Shown piece after piece: positions 7,150 through 14,283 of a DNA stretch of 31,243 nt (the stretch's first letter is position 1; every line of letters begins with the position of its first letter). The position numbers were made by a program, and so were the translations under genes. Below the pieces are notes generated by a model. That model had not been told where the DNA came from. It made no database searches and saw only the letters and a list, made by a program, of their open reading frames with translations. This DNA is from Dehalococcoidia bacterium (GTDB taxonomy: Bacteria > Chloroflexota > Dehalococcoidia > UBA2979): the NCBI GenBank assembly GCA_004297315.1, contig SCTU01000127.1, positions 1 to 31,243 of the forward strand. Reading direction: 5' to 3'.

Positions 7150-7701
7150 CTACCGCGCCGCGCGGAGATGCGGGCCGCGAGACGGGTCCGGGCCGAGCGT
7201 CGCCACCGCGTCCGCGAGGATCCCGTCGCACATCGCGCGAATTACGAGGAGGGAAGTCAGCGACTCACCCGCCGCGTCCACCCAGGGCGGCGAAAGCAGG
7301 CGCCTCCAGTGTGCTGTCCCGACTCCGGCAGCGGTTTCGAGCATCGCGATGCGTGCCGCTTCGACTTCCGCACGCACGGCCAGCCAGTCCTCGGAGTCAG
7401 GTTCGCTGCGCGACTCCGGCGGGCCTGCGACGTCGTTCGTGTCGAGCGAGGCGAAGAACTCGGCGTGGGCGCGGTCGCGTGCGGCGTGCTCGAGCAACAG
7501 CGCGCCGAGCGTCCCGACGGTCTGGCCCAGATTCGCAAACTCCGGGATCGCCAGCGTCTGCGCCCCGGATCGGGGATCGCAGGCGTCGAGTGCAGCGGTC
7601 AACTGACGCCGGCCATCCTGCAACGCGACCCATGGATCGATGCCTGCGAACGGCGTGCGGTCGTCGGCGTTGCCGTCTTCGATCTGCTCGATGTTGGCCA
7701 T
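7150..7701 (-). CDS. Hypothetical helical protein
   Basis: 183 residues, predicted mostly alpha-helical, acidic and alanine-rich, with no signal peptide or membrane segment. The layout of helices with a central 'LLLEHAARDRAHAEFFASLD' is loosely reminiscent of DinB/YfiT-like four-helix bundles, but I cannot see the three-histidine metal site, so I do not assign that family. Codon use is the same GC3-rich style as its neighbours. ATG 7701 has no clear Shine-Dalgarno; a tagact hexamer lies six bases upstream, so a leaderless transcript is possible. It is first in the apparent operon with the FAH and nitrilase-fold genes. Confidence 0.65.
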   Translation of the reverse strand: MANIEQIEDGNADDRTPFAGIDPWVALQDGRRQLTAALDACDPRSGAQTLAIPEFANLGQTVGTLGALLLEHAARDRAHAEFFASLDTNDVAGPPESRSEPDSEDWLAVRAEVEAARIAMLETAAGVGTAHWRRLLSPPWVDAAGESLTSLLVIRAMCDGILADAVATLGPDPSRGPHLRAAR

Positions 7702-7814
7702 GCGTCGAGTCTACGAAGCGTGATCGATGAGCGCCCGTGATCGCGCGGCCGCCCCTGATCGATCGACGCGAGGGCGCGGGGTGGATCCTTGCGACGATCC
7801 GCGCCGTAGGGCTG

Positions 7815-7841
7815 GTGAAAAAAGTTGTCAACTTTTTTCAC
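7815..7841. promoter_or_regulatory. Perfect 13-bp inverted repeat, putative operator or bidirectional stem
   Basis: gtgaaaaaagttg (7815-7827) and caacttttttcac (7829-7841) are exact reverse complements around a single central t. It lies in an AT-rich island within the 225-base divergent gap between the hypothetical protein and the histone-like gene. On the minus strand the centre reads TTGACA, a perfect -35 hexamer. The near-zero loop argues for a DNA-binding dimer site rather than an RNA hairpin, though the A6/T6 arms could also give weak bidirectional termination. Confidence 0.6.
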
Positions 7842-7860
7842 GTAATCCACTGGAAAAATA

Positions 7861-7888
7861 TTGCGAGTACGCACATTCGTGTTAGCAT
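7861..7888 (+). promoter_or_regulatory. Candidate sigma-70-type promoter of the histone-like gene
   Basis: TTGCGA (7861-7866) and TAGCAT (7883-7888) are separated by 16 bases and match the -35/-10 consensus at four and four positions. The inferred transcript start near 7895 would leave a leader of about 30 bases that includes the gaggtg ribosome site. The inverted repeat at 7815-7841 lies just upstream, where an activator or repressor could act. Confidence 0.4.
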
Positions 7889-7926
7889 TTCGGCGTCCGG
7901 GGCCTCGTGACGGTGAGGTGTAATTG

Positions 7927-8232
7927 ATGGTCACAGCAAAGAAGCCCGCTGCGAAGAAGCCGGCAGCAAAAAAGCCGGCAGCAAAAAAGCCGGCTGCGAA
8001 GAAGCCGGCAGCCAGGAAGCCCGCCGCCAAGAAGGCTGCGGTCAAGAAGACAGCGGCCCGAAAGCCGGCGGCCAAGAAGCCCGCCGTCAAGAAGGCCGCG
8101 GCGAAGAAGCCGGCCGCCAAGAAGGCGGCCGCGAAGAAGCCAGCGGCGCGCAAGCCCGCTGCGAAGAAGCCCGCCACCCGCAAGGCGGCGGCGAAGAAGC
8201 CAGCGGCGCGCAAGCCCGCTGCCAAGAAGTAA
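7927..8232 (+). CDS. Histone-H1-like Lys/Ala/Pro-repeat protein
   Basis: 101 residues made almost only of Lys, Ala and Pro with a few Arg, Val and Thr, arranged as degenerate AAKKPAAKK repeats. This is the composition of bacterial H1-like C-terminal tails (AlgP, Hc1, the HU-tail proteins). Unlike mycobacterial HupB there is no HU domain in front: the repeats start at residue 4. It should be disordered, highly basic and able to bind DNA or RNA electrostatically. ATG 7927 was chosen over the TTG one codon earlier because gaggtg lies six bases upstream. It has its own candidate promoter and a strong terminator, so it is probably a highly expressed single-gene unit. Confidence 0.8.
   Translation: MVTAKKPAAKKPAAKKPAAKKPAAKKPAARKPAAKKAAVKKTAARKPAAKKPAVKKAAAKKPAAKKAAAKKPAARKPAAKKPATRKAAAKKPAARKPAAKK
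7933..8229 (+). repeat. Short tandem degenerate repeats inside the histone-like gene
   Basis: The gene is built from units of about 15 bases such as aagaagccggcagca, coding K-K-P-A-A. Copies at 7967-7996 are nearly identical, and a longer block (aaggcggc...gcgcaagcccgct) recurs near 8123-8163 and 8181-8223. Such repeats are prone to slippage, so copy number probably varies between strains. Confidence 0.8.
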
Positions 8233-8261
8233 CAAGAGCCCCTCGAGCCCCCTGGACACGA

Positions 8262-8289
8262 CACACCCCCGGCATCCGCCGGGGGTGTG
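8262..8289 (+). terminator. Rho-independent-type terminator of the histone-like gene
   Basis: cacacccccggc (8262-8273) pairs perfectly with gccgggggtgtg (8278-8289) across a 4-base loop (atcc), giving a 12-bp GC-rich stem 30 bases after the stop. It is followed by ctcgtttc, a short and imperfect T-tract. It is the clearest terminator in the window. Confidence 0.82.
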
Positions 8290-8387
8290 CTCGTTTCTGC
8301 GGGGCCGATGCAGGCGCGCCAGTCCCCCCGACCGCGGCCTCGGTGTACGATCCGCGCCTGCGATCGAGGTGCCGCGCGGCCACCTGA

Positions 8388-9632
8388 GTGTCGCCCGACG
8401 AGGTGCGCGTGCTCCAGCCGCTTCCGTACGACAACCTGCACCTGTACAACTCGCTCACGCGTCGGGTGGAGCGGTTCGTACCGCGCGAGCACCGCACCGT
8501 CTCGCTGTACGTGTGCGGGATCACCCCGTACGACGTCGGACACCTCGGACACGCCCTCGTCTACGTCGCCTTCGACACGCTTCGCCGGTGGCTCGAGTTC
8601 AACGCCTACGAGGTCCGGCACGTCCAGAACATCACCGACGTGGACGACGACATGGTCCGCGTCTCACGCCGCCTCGGTGTGACGATCCGCGACCTCACCG
8701 ACCGGAACCAGCAAATCTACCTGGACGAGATGCGCGCGCTGGACGTCCTCCAGCCGGACCTCTACCCCCGCGTCTCCGAGATGATCCCGGAGATCATCGA
8801 GACCGTGCAGCGGCTGGTCGCCCAAGGCTTCGCATACGAGCGCGACGGCTACGTGTTCTTCGACGTCACGCGGACGCCGCAGTTCGGCGTGCTGGCGGGG
8901 CTGAGCGGCCAGGCGTTGCTCGACTTCAAGAGCGACTCGATGCCGGAGGAGCCGCAGCACCTGAAGCGGAACCCCCTCGACTTCCTGGTCTGGCAGCCAT
9001 GCACCGACGAGGGCGCGAGCTTCGCCTCGCCGTGGGGCCCGGGCCGGCCGGGATGGCACATCGAGTGCTCGGTCATGGCGTGCCGCCATCTCGGCGACCA
9101 GATCGACATCCACGGCGGCGGCAAGGACCTGCGCTACCCGCACCATGACTCCGAGATCGTCCAGTCCGAGGCCGCCAGCGGGCTGGCCCCGTACGCGGCG
9201 TTCTGGCTTCACAACGGCACGATGGGCTTCGGCGGGCAGAAGATGTCGAAGTCCCTCGGCAACCTCGTGAAGGTCAGCGACTTGCTCGGCGAGGGCCACA
9301 CGGGCAACGGGATCCGCCTCTCGCTACTGGCTACCCGCTGGCGCGACGACCGCGACTTCGACCGCGAGGTGCTGGCGCGCAGCGAGGAGACGGCGCGACT
9401 GCTGGAACGCGCGGCGGGCGCGGCAGGCGGGCCCGCGGACCGGCTCCGCGTCCAGCCCTACCGAAACGCCTTCCAGGCGGCGATGGACGACGACCTCGAC
9501 ACTCCGAAGGCGATCGAGGTGCTCGGCGACCTGGCACGCGCACTGCTGGAGGGCCGTGTGGCCGGCGACACGGGGACTCCCACCCTGGTCGAGCTCGCCG
9601 GCGTGCTCGGGGTGCGGCTGAGCCCGGAGTAG
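8388..9632 (+). CDS. MshC/cysteinyl-tRNA synthetase-family cysteine ligase
   Basis: 414 residues, class I aminoacyl-tRNA-synthetase fold specific for cysteine. Visible motifs: 'YVCGITPYD' (C43), HIGH-type H52-L-G-H, 'WHIECS' (C227), 'HGGGKDLRYPHHDSE' (H252/H253, E256) and K285-M-S-K-S. C43, C227, the PHH histidine and E256 are the zinc and cysteine-binding ligands. Several features favour mycothiol ligase MshC: CGITPYD rather than CGPTVYD, 'GPGRPGWHIEC', 'DDDLDTPKAI' and an end at about 414 residues with no room for the C-terminal tRNA-binding region of ordinary CysRS (about 460). The opening 'LYNSLTRRVERFVP' and 'TDVDDDMV' look more like CysRS. The start is uncertain (GTG 8388; GTG 8403 or 8409 possible). 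It is single-gene in layout. Confidence 0.85.
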   Translation: MSPDEVRVLQPLPYDNLHLYNSLTRRVERFVPREHRTVSLYVCGITPYDVGHLGHALVYVAFDTLRRWLEFNAYEVRHVQNITDVDDDMVRVSRRLGVTIRDLTDRNQQIYLDEMRALDVLQPDLYPRVSEMIPEIIETVQRLVAQGFAYERDGYVFFDVTRTPQFGVLAGLSGQALLDFKSDSMPEEPQHLKRNPLDFLVWQPCTDEGASFASPWGPGRPGWHIECSVMACRHLGDQIDIHGGGKDLRYPHHDSEIVQSEAASGLAPYAAFWLHNGTMGFGGQKMSKSLGNLVKVSDLLGEGHTGNGIRLSLLATRWRDDRDFDREVLARSEETARLLERAAGAAGGPADRLRVQPYRNAFQAAMDDDLDTPKAIEVLGDLARALLEGRVAGDTGTPTLVELAGVLGVRLSPE

Positions 9633-9664
9633 TCCCGGCACGCGCCCGGTCGTAGCCTGTACGT

Positions 9665-10150
9665 ATGTCCCGGGACGCACGCCTCGCGCGGCTTTCGCGC
9701 GATCACCACCATGCGCTGACATTGGCGCTGCGCATCCAGCGCGAACTCGCGTCCGCGGAGCCGGGCGACGTGGCCGCGCTCGCGCGCGACGTGCTCCGCT
9801 ACTGGGATGAGGCGATGACGCCGCATCTTGCTGTGGAGGCGCGCGCGCTGCTGCCGCTGCTCGCCGCCGGCCACGACGGTGGCCTCGCGCTCGCGGGCCG
9901 CGCCCAGCGAGAGCACCGCGAGCTCGCCGAACTCACCGCCGAGATCCGGCGGGCAGATCCGGCGAAGCGCGCGGAAGCCCTCCTGCGCCTCGGGGCCGCG
10001 CTCTCTGCACTCATCCGCTGGGAAGAACGCGACCTGATGGAGTGGGCGCAGTCCCACCTGGATGGCGCGGCCCTCGAGCACCTCGCGGAGGCCGTGGCGA
10101 AGTCGCTGCCGGCGCAGGCCGTCCCGTGCCCGGTGCCGCACCTGCCATAG
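9665..10150 (+). CDS. Hemerythrin-like (HHE domain) protein
   Basis: 161 residues forming a four-helix bundle. Candidate iron ligands follow the HHE pattern: 'SRDHHHAL' (H14-H16), 'MTPHLAVEARALLPLL' (H54, E58), 'REHRELAEL' (H84) and 'WEERDLMEW' (E120/E121). Family members bind a di-iron centre and sense or carry O2 or NO, or repair iron-sulfur clusters. There is no added domain or signal peptide. It starts 32 bases after the ligase stop. A tagcct hexamer six bases before ATG 9665 and the absence of a Shine-Dalgarno could mean a leaderless transcript. It converges with the sensor kinase, with 17 bases between the stops. Confidence 0.82.
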   Translation: MSRDARLARLSRDHHHALTLALRIQRELASAEPGDVAALARDVLRYWDEAMTPHLAVEARALLPLLAAGHDGGLALAGRAQREHRELAELTAEIRRADPAKRAEALLRLGAALSALIRWEERDLMEWAQSHLDGAALEHLAEAVAKSLPAQAVPCPVPHLP

Positions 10151-10167
10151 CGCCGCCCTCCGAGCAC

Positions 10168-11616
10168 CTATCGCCCGGGCGGGACCGACGTCGGCTTCGT
10201 CGGGCCTCCGCTGGGGAGAAAGAACGAGAAGGTTGTCCCTGATTCCTCCGTGGACTCGACGGCGACCGAGCCGCCGTGGGCCTGGACGAGCTCCTGGACG
10301 ATCGCCAGGCCAAGACCGCGGTGGCGTCCGGTGCGGGCGGTGTCCGCCTGGTAGAACCGGTCGAAGACGCGCGCGCGCACGTCCTCGGGCAGTGGATCGC
10401 CCTCGTTGTGGACGTCGACGAGCACTCCTCCCGCGACGGCCTTCGAGGTGATGGTGACGGCGCTTCCCCGGCGGGCGAAGCGGACTGCGTTGTCCACGAG
10501 GTTGGCGAGCACCTGCTCAATCCGCCGCCCGTCGGCGCGGACGACGGCCCCGGACTGCGGGCGCGCCCGCAAGCCGACGCCGAACTCGTCCGCCTGGTGG
10601 CGCAGGCGTGGCACGGTGGCGGCGACGAGGTCGTCGACAGCCACGTCCTCGATCTCCATCCGCACCGTGCCCGACTCGATCTCGCCGAGGTAGATCAGGT
10701 CGTCGACCAGGACACGCATCCGCTCCGCTTCTTCATGGATGAGCGCGCCAGCCTCACCGGGCTGGCCGACGCCCTCCGCCAGCGCCTGCGAGAAGCCCTG
10801 GATCGACGTGAGTGGGGTCTTTAATTCGTGCGAGACGTCCGCCAGCAGATCGCGCATCGCCTTGTTGCTGCGGCTGATCTGCGCGGACATCTGGTTGAAC
10901 GCCGAGGCGAGCCGCCCCACCTCGTCCCCGCCGTGGACCTCGATCCGTTGTTCGAGGTCCCCGCGTGCCATCGCTTGGGAGGCCCGTGTCATCTCCGCGA
11001 TCGGGGTGGTAATTCTCGACGCGAGGATGAGCGAGAAGATCACGGCGACCGTGCCGGCGCCGAGGCCGGCGAGCCCGAGCCGCGGGAGGAGCCGCGCCCA
11101 GGACTGGTTCACGTCAGCCGCCGGGACCACGATCACGAGGCGGGTGGGCATCCTCGTCTGGGCGGCTGCGGCGATGCCGGTGACCTCCGCCTGCGTGAAG
11201 AAGTAGAGGTCGCGTCCGTCGCGGGTGACACGTTGCGAACGGAATGACTCCATCCCGCCGACCTCGTTTTGCGGCGGAGCACCGCCCGGAAGATCGATCG
11301 TCTGGCCGAGGAAGCCCTGATCCCTCGCGGTGTCCATGACCACGCGCTGCTGCGGGTCCACCAGCAGGACACGGAACTGGTAATGGTCGGCGACCTCGAC
11401 CAGTTGCGCCCGGATCACCTCGGGCGGCCAACCGGCTTGCTGGAGGTTGCGGGTGCCTTCCGAGATCGGCCCGACGAGGAGGCCGATGCGCTGTTCGGCC
11501 GCCTGGTTCTGCTCCTGGCGCAGCAACAGCACGAAGCCCGACGCCGAGAGGAACAGTGCAAGGGCGATCACCAGCGCAAAGCCGACGATCAGGCGGGCAC
11601 GGAAGCTCGCCAGCAT
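10168..11616 (-). CDS. Membrane sensor histidine kinase
   Basis: 482 residues with classical architecture: TM1 (about 9-32), an extracytoplasmic sensor region (about 33-177), TM2 (about 178-199), HAMP (200-252), dimerisation/phosphoacceptor domain with the H-box 'DVSHELKTPLTSIQGF' (H263), and an HATPase domain with N-box 'LANLVDNAVRFARRG', 'VFDRFYQAD' and 'HRGLGLAIVQELVQAHGG'. It autophosphorylates and passes phosphate to its partner regulator. The sensor segment has a beta-rich 'FRVLLVDPQQRVVMDT', suggesting a PAS/CACHE-like fold. It lies 9 bases downstream of the response regulator gene and is surely co-transcribed with it. The signal is unknown. Confidence 0.93.
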   Translation of the reverse strand: MLASFRARLIVGFALVIALALFLSASGFVLLLRQEQNQAAEQRIGLLVGPISEGTRNLQQAGWPPEVIRAQLVEVADHYQFRVLLVDPQQRVVMDTARDQGFLGQTIDLPGGAPPQNEVGGMESFRSQRVTRDGRDLYFFTQAEVTGIAAAAQTRMPTRLVIVVPAADVNQSWARLLPRLGLAGLGAGTVAVIFSLILASRITTPIAEMTRASQAMARGDLEQRIEVHGGDEVGRLASAFNQMSAQISRSNKAMRDLLADVSHELKTPLTSIQGFSQALAEGVGQPGEAGALIHEEAERMRVLVDDLIYLGEIESGTVRMEIEDVAVDDLVAATVPRLRHQADEFGVGLRARPQSGAVVRADGRRIEQVLANLVDNAVRFARRGSAVTITSKAVAGGVLVDVHNEGDPLPEDVRARVFDRFYQADTARTGRHRGLGLAIVQELVQAHGGSVAVESTEESGTTFSFFLPSGGPTKPTSVPPGR

Positions 11617-11625
11617 GACGGACGC

Positions 11626-12327
11626 CTACGACTTCGCGGGCTGCGGCACCAGCTTGTAGCCCACGCCCCAGACCGTCTCGATCTTCGGGCGGGCGGACTT
11701 CAGCTTCTCGCGGAGCCAGGCCACGTGGACATCGATCGTGCGGGCGTCGCCGTAGAAGTCCTCGCCCCAGACCATCGAGAGCAGCCGCTCGCGGTCCATC
11801 GCCACGTTGGGATGCCGCATGAACGCCTCGAGCAGGTCGAACTCGCGCTGGCGGAGCCGGACGTGCTCACCGGCCACCACGACATCGCGCGAGGCGGGGT
11901 CGAGGGTGAGGTCCTCGATCGTGACCGGCTGAGGCTCGGACTCGTCGCCGGGCGCGCGGTCCCAGGTCCGCCGGCGAAGGTTCGCCTTCACCCGCGCGAC
12001 GACCTCGCGAGGGTTGAACGGCTTCGTGATGTAGTCGTCCGCCCCCATCTCGAGGCCCACGATCTTGTCGACGTCGTCTGAACGCGCAGTGAGCATGATG
12101 ACCGGCACGTCCGAGTCCTTGCGGATCTCGGTGCAGACATCGAAGCCATTGAGTTCGGGCATCATCAGGTCGAGCAGGACGAGGTCCGGCGATTCCGCGC
12201 GGAAGCGTTCGAGCGCCTCGCGCCCGTCGCGCGCCGCGACGACCTCGTACCCGGCCTCGCGGAGGTAGAGGCGCAGCAACTTGACGATGTTGGCTTCGTC
12301 GTCGGCGACGAGGATCTTCGCGGTCAT
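11626..12327 (-). CDS. OmpR/PhoB-family response regulator
   Basis: 233 residues: a receiver domain (1-118) with acidic pocket D9-D10-E11, phosphoacceptor D53 in 'LVLLDLMMPELNGFDV', T in 'VIMLTARSD' and K in 'DDYITKPFNP', then a winged-helix DNA-binding domain (about 130-230) with 'LRQREFDLLEAFMRHPN', 'VWGEDFYGDARTIDVHVAWL' and 'VWGVGYKL'. The frame is open farther upstream, but the family start 'MTAKILVADDEAN' falls at ATG 12327. Partner of the kinase immediately downstream. A tandem 11-bp repeat about 200 bases upstream (12530-12551) has the geometry of sites bound by this family, so autoregulation is possible. Confidence 0.95.
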   Translation of the reverse strand: MTAKILVADDEANIVKLLRLYLREAGYEVVAARDGREALERFRAESPDLVLLDLMMPELNGFDVCTEIRKDSDVPVIMLTARSDDVDKIVGLEMGADDYITKPFNPREVVARVKANLRRRTWDRAPGDESEPQPVTIEDLTLDPASRDVVVAGEHVRLRQREFDLLEAFMRHPNVAMDRERLLSMVWGEDFYGDARTIDVHVAWLREKLKSARPKIETVWGVGYKLVPQPAKS

Positions 12328-12425
12328 CTGGGGTGCCTGCGCGTCCTCGACATGCCGTCTGGACACGGCTGGTCGGCGGGGAAGAGAAGGGTCAGGGCCG
12401 GCCCGGGCTCCCGAGGGAGCGCCGA

Positions 12426-12442
12426 AGCGGTTCGCAACCGCT
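12426..12442 (-). other. Short hairpin in the response-regulator leader
   Basis: agcggtt and aaccgct form a perfect 7-bp stem with a 3-base loop, within the 270-base gap between csrA and the response-regulator gene. A second 6-bp inverted repeat (gctccc/gggagc) lies next to it at about 12408-12421. No T-run is seen on either strand. They may be leader structure for the regulator mRNA. The rest of the gap holds the direct repeats at 12530-12551 and no credible gene. Confidence 0.3.
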
Positions 12443-12529
12443 CCCACCACAACCTGTTTCTGCGAACCGTCCCGTCCGGGCTCGGCCCCTTCCTGCAAAC
12501 GAGGATGGCCGCGCGCGGTTGGCGTTCCT

Positions 12530-12551
12530 TAAGGGAAGTGTAAACAAAGTG
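12530..12551 (-). promoter_or_regulatory. Two tandem 11-bp direct repeats, putative response-regulator operator
   Basis: On the plus strand taagggaagtg (12530-12540) is followed at once by taaacaaagtg (12541-12551), identical at 8 of 11 positions. The minus strand reads CACTTTGTTTA-CACTTCCCTTA. Head-to-tail half-sites with an 11-bp period are how PhoB/OmpR-family dimers bind DNA. The site lies in an AT-richer patch upstream of the two-component genes and just past the end of csrA. It is an inferred operator; the repeat itself is visible. Confidence 0.45.
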
Positions 12552-12597
12552 TGCGAGTTAGGGGGCTTCGGTGGGGCTGGCAACCGCCTCGGAGTCC

Positions 12598-12828
12598 TCA
12601 GGCACCGAGGTGCCGGAGAGCCGCGGTGAGTTCGGTATGCCCGGGGCCCGCTGCCGCCGCGCGGTTCTGGCCGACCACCTCGTGCAACAGTTCCTCGCGG
12701 AGGACGGAAATCGCGCGGGGCGCCTCGATCCCGAGCTTGATCCGCTCACCGTCGATGGCGAGCACCCGGACGACGACCTGCCCGTCGATGACGATGCCCT
12801 GCTCGATCTTGCGCGTGAGGATGAGCAC
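12598..12828 (-). CDS. csrA: CsrA, translational regulator
   Basis: 76 residues. The start is GTG 12828, because the family begins M-L-I-L-T-R-K and an excellent aaggagg lies seven bases upstream; the ATG-like extension further up is not needed. The RNA-binding signature is intact: 'LILTRKIEQGIVIDGQVVV', 'GERIKLGIEAP' and 'ISVLREEL' (the R in VLREE contacts GGA). CsrA dimers bind GGA in hairpin loops and Shine-Dalgarno regions and repress translation, notably of flagellin. FliW, the protein antagonist, is encoded 51 bases upstream, the standard pairing in flagellated monoderms. It is the last gene of the long minus-strand flagellar operon. Confidence 0.95.
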   Translation of the reverse strand: MLILTRKIEQGIVIDGQVVVRVLAIDGERIKLGIEAPRAISVLREELLHEVVGQNRAAAAGPGHTELTAALRHLGA

Positions 12829-12879
12829 CGCGCGGCCTCCTTGCCCCAAACCGGTGTCCCGCAGGTGCCGCCCGCGCTC

Positions 12880-13344
12880 CTAGGCGGAAGCCCGCTGCGA
12901 CTCCCGGGCCGCCCACGAGTCGAAGACGCTGGTGCGGAGGGAATACTCGGACTCCCCGAGGATGACCTGGCGCGCGAGGTGCGTCCGCCGGGAGAAGACC
13001 AGGGGCGCCAGCAGGTTGGCCGTGATCGCGGCCGGGTCTTGGTCGAGCGTCAGCAGGCAACGCACGGCCGCGTCACCAGCCTCCTGGAGCCCGAGCGCCT
13101 CGACATCGCGGTCGGGAAGTTCGAAGGCGTAATCGTGCCGGATGAGGAACGGCTCGATGACCGCGAACGAGATGTCCGGGTCGTCCAACGAGACGAGCCA
13201 TTCGACGGGGCCCTCCGGTTCCCGGACGAGCGCGAACCGCCGGAGCGACTCGAAGCCACCGATACCGGGCTCGAACGCGAAGATCTGCTCTTCAGCGACA
13301 TCCACGGATTGCTCGACCCCCAGAAGGGTTGTCGTCACGCGCAT
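12880..13344 (-). CDS. fliW: FliW, flagellar assembly factor / CsrA antagonist
   Basis: 154 residues, normal for the family. Characteristic segments are 'IFAFEPGIGGFESLRRFALV' near the N-terminus (family pattern F-x-x-G-I/L-x-G-F-x), 'FAVIEPFLIRHDYAFELPD', 'CLLTLDQDPAAITANLLAPL' and 'ARQVILGESEYSLRT', the last matching the conserved A-x-Q-x-x-L/V...Y-x-x-R. FliW binds flagellin and CsrA alternately, so CsrA is freed or sequestered according to the flagellin pool. A ggaggag ribosome site precedes ATG 13344. It sits between flgL and csrA, as in Bacillus. Confidence 0.95.
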   Translation of the reverse strand: MRVTTTLLGVEQSVDVAEEQIFAFEPGIGGFESLRRFALVREPEGPVEWLVSLDDPDISFAVIEPFLIRHDYAFELPDRDVEALGLQEAGDAAVRCLLTLDQDPAAITANLLAPLVFSRRTHLARQVILGESEYSLRTSVFDSWAARESQRASA

Positions 13345-13381
13345 CTCTTCTCTCCTCCACCGACGTCGAGGACGCCCGCCC

Positions 13382-14272
13382 TCAGCGCAGGAACTCGAGC
13401 AAACTGTCCGTCAGTGACTTGGCGGTGGCGCTGAGTGCCGCCTGCAGCGCAACGTCGCGCAGTTGCAGGTCGACTGCCTCCTGCGTCAGGTCGGCATCCT
13501 CCAACTGGCTCACCTGCGTCTGGAGGTTCGCCTCGTCGCCCGCCAGCCGCTCCTCGACGAGCTCGACGCGCCGGACTCGCGCCCCGATCTCGCCGCGCGC
13601 CGCCAGCATGCGGTCGATGTCACCCTTGAGCGCGGTGCTCCCCGCGCGAATCCCCGTACGGTCCCCCGCACGGAGGGCGTCGCGGAAGCCGATCAGCGAG
13701 GTGAAGACGCCACCGAAGAGCGCCTGCCCGTCGAGGCTCACCTCGACCGTCTCGCCGTCGCCGATCTCGCGCGTGACGGTGCCGGCGTCGCCGGAGAAGG
13801 TCACCGCGGTGGCGTCCGAAGGTGTATCGAGCATGAATGGCGGGGATGCGGTCTGGAATCCGCCGAAGAGGTGTCGACCGCCGTACGAGGCGTTTCCAAC
13901 GGTCGCCGCTTCCTGGAGCAGGCTGTCGACCTCGGTCGCGATCGCTGCGCGCCCTCGCGCATCGACGGCGGTCGAGTCGGCTTGCACGGCGAGTTCCTCG
14001 GCGCGCGCGAGCACTCGTCCGAGGCTTTCCAGCGCGGCCTCGGTCACGCCGAGTTCGGACTTCGCCAGTTCGACAGTCCGCTGGCGCTGGGTGACGAGTC
14101 CCAGGCCGGTGCGCATGGTCATCACGCGGCTGTTCCCAAACGGGTCGTCCGAGGGCCGGTTGATCCGGCGGCCGCTGGCCATGCGGTCTTGCGTCCGTGC
14201 CAGGCGCGCCTGCGCAGCCTGGATGTGTTGCATCAGCCGGGAGGTATTGCCGGCGTTCGTGATGCGGAGCAT
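13382..14272 (-). CDS. flgL: FlgL, hook-filament junction protein (HAP3)
   Basis: 296 residues, typical FlgL length. The flagellin-like N-terminus is seen as 'LRITNAGNTSRLMQHIQAAQ', 'ARTQDRMASGRRINRPSDDP', then 'LAKSELGVTEAALESLGRVL'. The C-terminus 'LEDADLTQEAVDLQLRDVAL' followed by 'QAALSATAKSLTDSLLEFL' matches the terminal coiled-coil helix. It joins FlgK to the flagellin filament and is exported with help from FlgN-type chaperones. It begins 11 bases after the flgK stop with ggaggcgt upstream. The central domain is short and Gly/Asp-rich. Confidence 0.95.
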   Translation of the reverse strand: MLRITNAGNTSRLMQHIQAAQARLARTQDRMASGRRINRPSDDPFGNSRVMTMRTGLGLVTQRQRTVELAKSELGVTEAALESLGRVLARAEELAVQADSTAVDARGRAAIATEVDSLLQEAATVGNASYGGRHLFGGFQTASPPFMLDTPSDATAVTFSGDAGTVTREIGDGETVEVSLDGQALFGGVFTSLIGFRDALRAGDRTGIRAGSTALKGDIDRMLAARGEIGARVRRVELVEERLAGDEANLQTQVSQLEDADLTQEAVDLQLRDVALQAALSATAKSLTDSLLEFLR

Positions 14273-14283
14273 GCAACGCCTCC

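Noticed and set aside
7599..8621. Minus-strand frame with long AAGFFAA-like repeats opposite the histone-like gene
   Set aside because: The repeats are the reverse complement of the Lys/Ala codon repeats; it also crosses the terminator and two neighbouring genes.
11269..12081. 270-codon plus-strand frame opposite the kinase/regulator genes
   Set aside because: Antisense shadow of a clear receiver and winged-helix gene; no motif.
12328..12498. 57-residue N-terminal extension of the response regulator
   Set aside because: The receiver fold starts at MTAKILVADDE; the extension is Pro/Arg-rich and has no similarity expected for the family.
12601..12614. ggcacc-ga-ggtgcc palindrome as a csrA terminator
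   Set aside because: It lies inside the last codons of csrA, has a two-base spacer and no T-run.
12829..12849. Upstream start of CsrA adding seven residues
   Set aside because: The CsrA family starts M-L-I-L-T-R-K and aaggagg is ideally spaced to GTG 12828.
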